64,000 nucleotides of DNA from Devosia ginsengisoli (lineage in GTDB: Bacteria; Pseudomonadota; Alphaproteobacteria; Rhizobiales; Devosiaceae), in NCBI RefSeq assembly GCF_007859655.1, contig NZ_CP042304.1:1860001-1924000 (forward strand), in the 5' to 3' direction. The notes beneath the pieces are model-generated. The model was not told the origin of the DNA. It saw nothing but the letters and a program-made list of their open reading frames with translations, and ran no database searches. Below, one piece after another: positions 63,686 to 64,000 of the stretch (position 1 is the stretch's first letter; each line of letters begins with the position of its first letter). The translations under genes were made by a program, and so were the position numbers.

Positions 63686-64000
63686 AAATCTGCGCGAAAC
63701 CCTGCTGCGCGCCGGCACCTCGCCCGCCCATGTCCGCCGCTATCTGCGCGAACTCTCCGAACATCGCGACGACCTCTACGATCACCTGCGCCAACAGGGG
63801 TTTCGGGCACAGGCCGCCCGTAATGAGGCTGACCGCCGACTGGGCAGCGCCGATGCCCTGCTCCTGCCCATGCTGGCAGATCCGCGCTTTCGCAGCCGCG
63901 CCGCCCGCTGGCCCGCCCTGTTTTATATTGTGCTGCCCCTCGCCTGCCAGGCCGGTCTCGTCGTGGCCTTCACGCTCGTCCTGCTTCTGGTGGCCGGCAC
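63669..64000 (+). CDS. Membrane protein partner of PadR (truncated by the window end)
   Basis: At least 110 residues visible: a helical cytoplasmic N-terminus (LENLRETLLRAGTSPAHVRRYLRELSEHRDDLYDHL, similar to the HAAS / permease-prefix domain found next to PadR genes), then the start of a hydrophobic segment (FYIVLPLACQAGLVVAFTLVLLLV). The 3' end lies outside the window. The start overlaps the PadR gene end. Function is inferred from the PadR pairing: probably an envelope or transport protein repressed by PadR. Confidence 0.75.
   Translation, partial: MPDQLENLRETLLRAGTSPAHVRRYLRELSEHRDDLYDHLRQQGFRAQAARNEADRRLGSADALLLPMLADPRFRSRAARWPALFYIVLPLACQAGLVVAFTLVLLLVAG

Overview
The window is GC-rich DNA from an alphaproteobacterium of the Hyphomicrobiales, most like Devosia and its relatives. 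The basis is the codon usage, a class A RNase P RNA, the rsmH-ftsL-ftsI-murE order, an ArsR-methyltransferase fusion beside metF, and small RNAs with CCTCCTCCC loops of the kind described in Rhizobiales and Rhodobacterales. The species is inferred from protein character only. I saw no rRNA or tRNA gene.

Layout. 0.1-4.7 kb: cell-division and wall genes rsmH-ftsL-ftsI-murE (minus strand; mraZ is not next to rsmH). 4.8-7.7 kb: dehydrogenase/XRE/membrane-protein operon, rnpB, and a TerB-DnaJ protein. 8.8-10.8 kb: metF and its probable ArsR-type regulator with a 22-bp palindromic operator. 10.9-17.3 kb: DUF2336 protein, winged-helix/TPR regulator, and divergent katG-oxyR. 17.3-22.2 kb: an amidohydrolase broken by a frameshift, rarD, a host-attachment-family protein and an alpha/beta hydrolase. 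22.8-24.9 kb: a compact, lower-GC defence-type insert with a DpnI homologue, a Cys-rich mini-protein and a DUF2971 protein. 25-36.5 kb: ettA, an AraC/GyrI regulator, a Slam-like outer-membrane protein with its probable TbpB-like cargo, a TPR-GGDEF protein, a PQQ sugar dehydrogenase, greA, trxB-lysR and a HAD hydrolase. 37.2-38.2 kb: an array of four small-RNA units. 38.3-51.9 kb: mostly housekeeping and transport genes, including a LacI regulator facing a 63-residue protein. 52-55.2 kb: four paralogous secreted SH3/beta-gamma-crystallin-like proteins. 56.3-63.1 kb: two HAF-repeat autotransporters and two paralogous AraC regulators that share an operator and promoter layout. 63.3-64 kb: PadR and a truncated membrane partner.

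The most notable material is (1) four tandem sRNA units, each with the same upstream box and promoter spacing, three of them displaying CCTCCTCCC (anti-Shine-Dalgarno) loops on covarying stems; (2) a DpnI-type methyl-directed nuclease in an organism group that normally lacks Dam methylation; (3) a Slam/type XI-like secretion pair with a soluble cargo; (4) an AraC/HAF-autotransporter regulon whose 19-bp-spaced GCATAAC repeats lie exactly 16 bp from the -35 at three sites, with hairpins in the leaders.

Intergenic regions carry several families of paired palindromic repeats and two long hairpin elements with a shared core.
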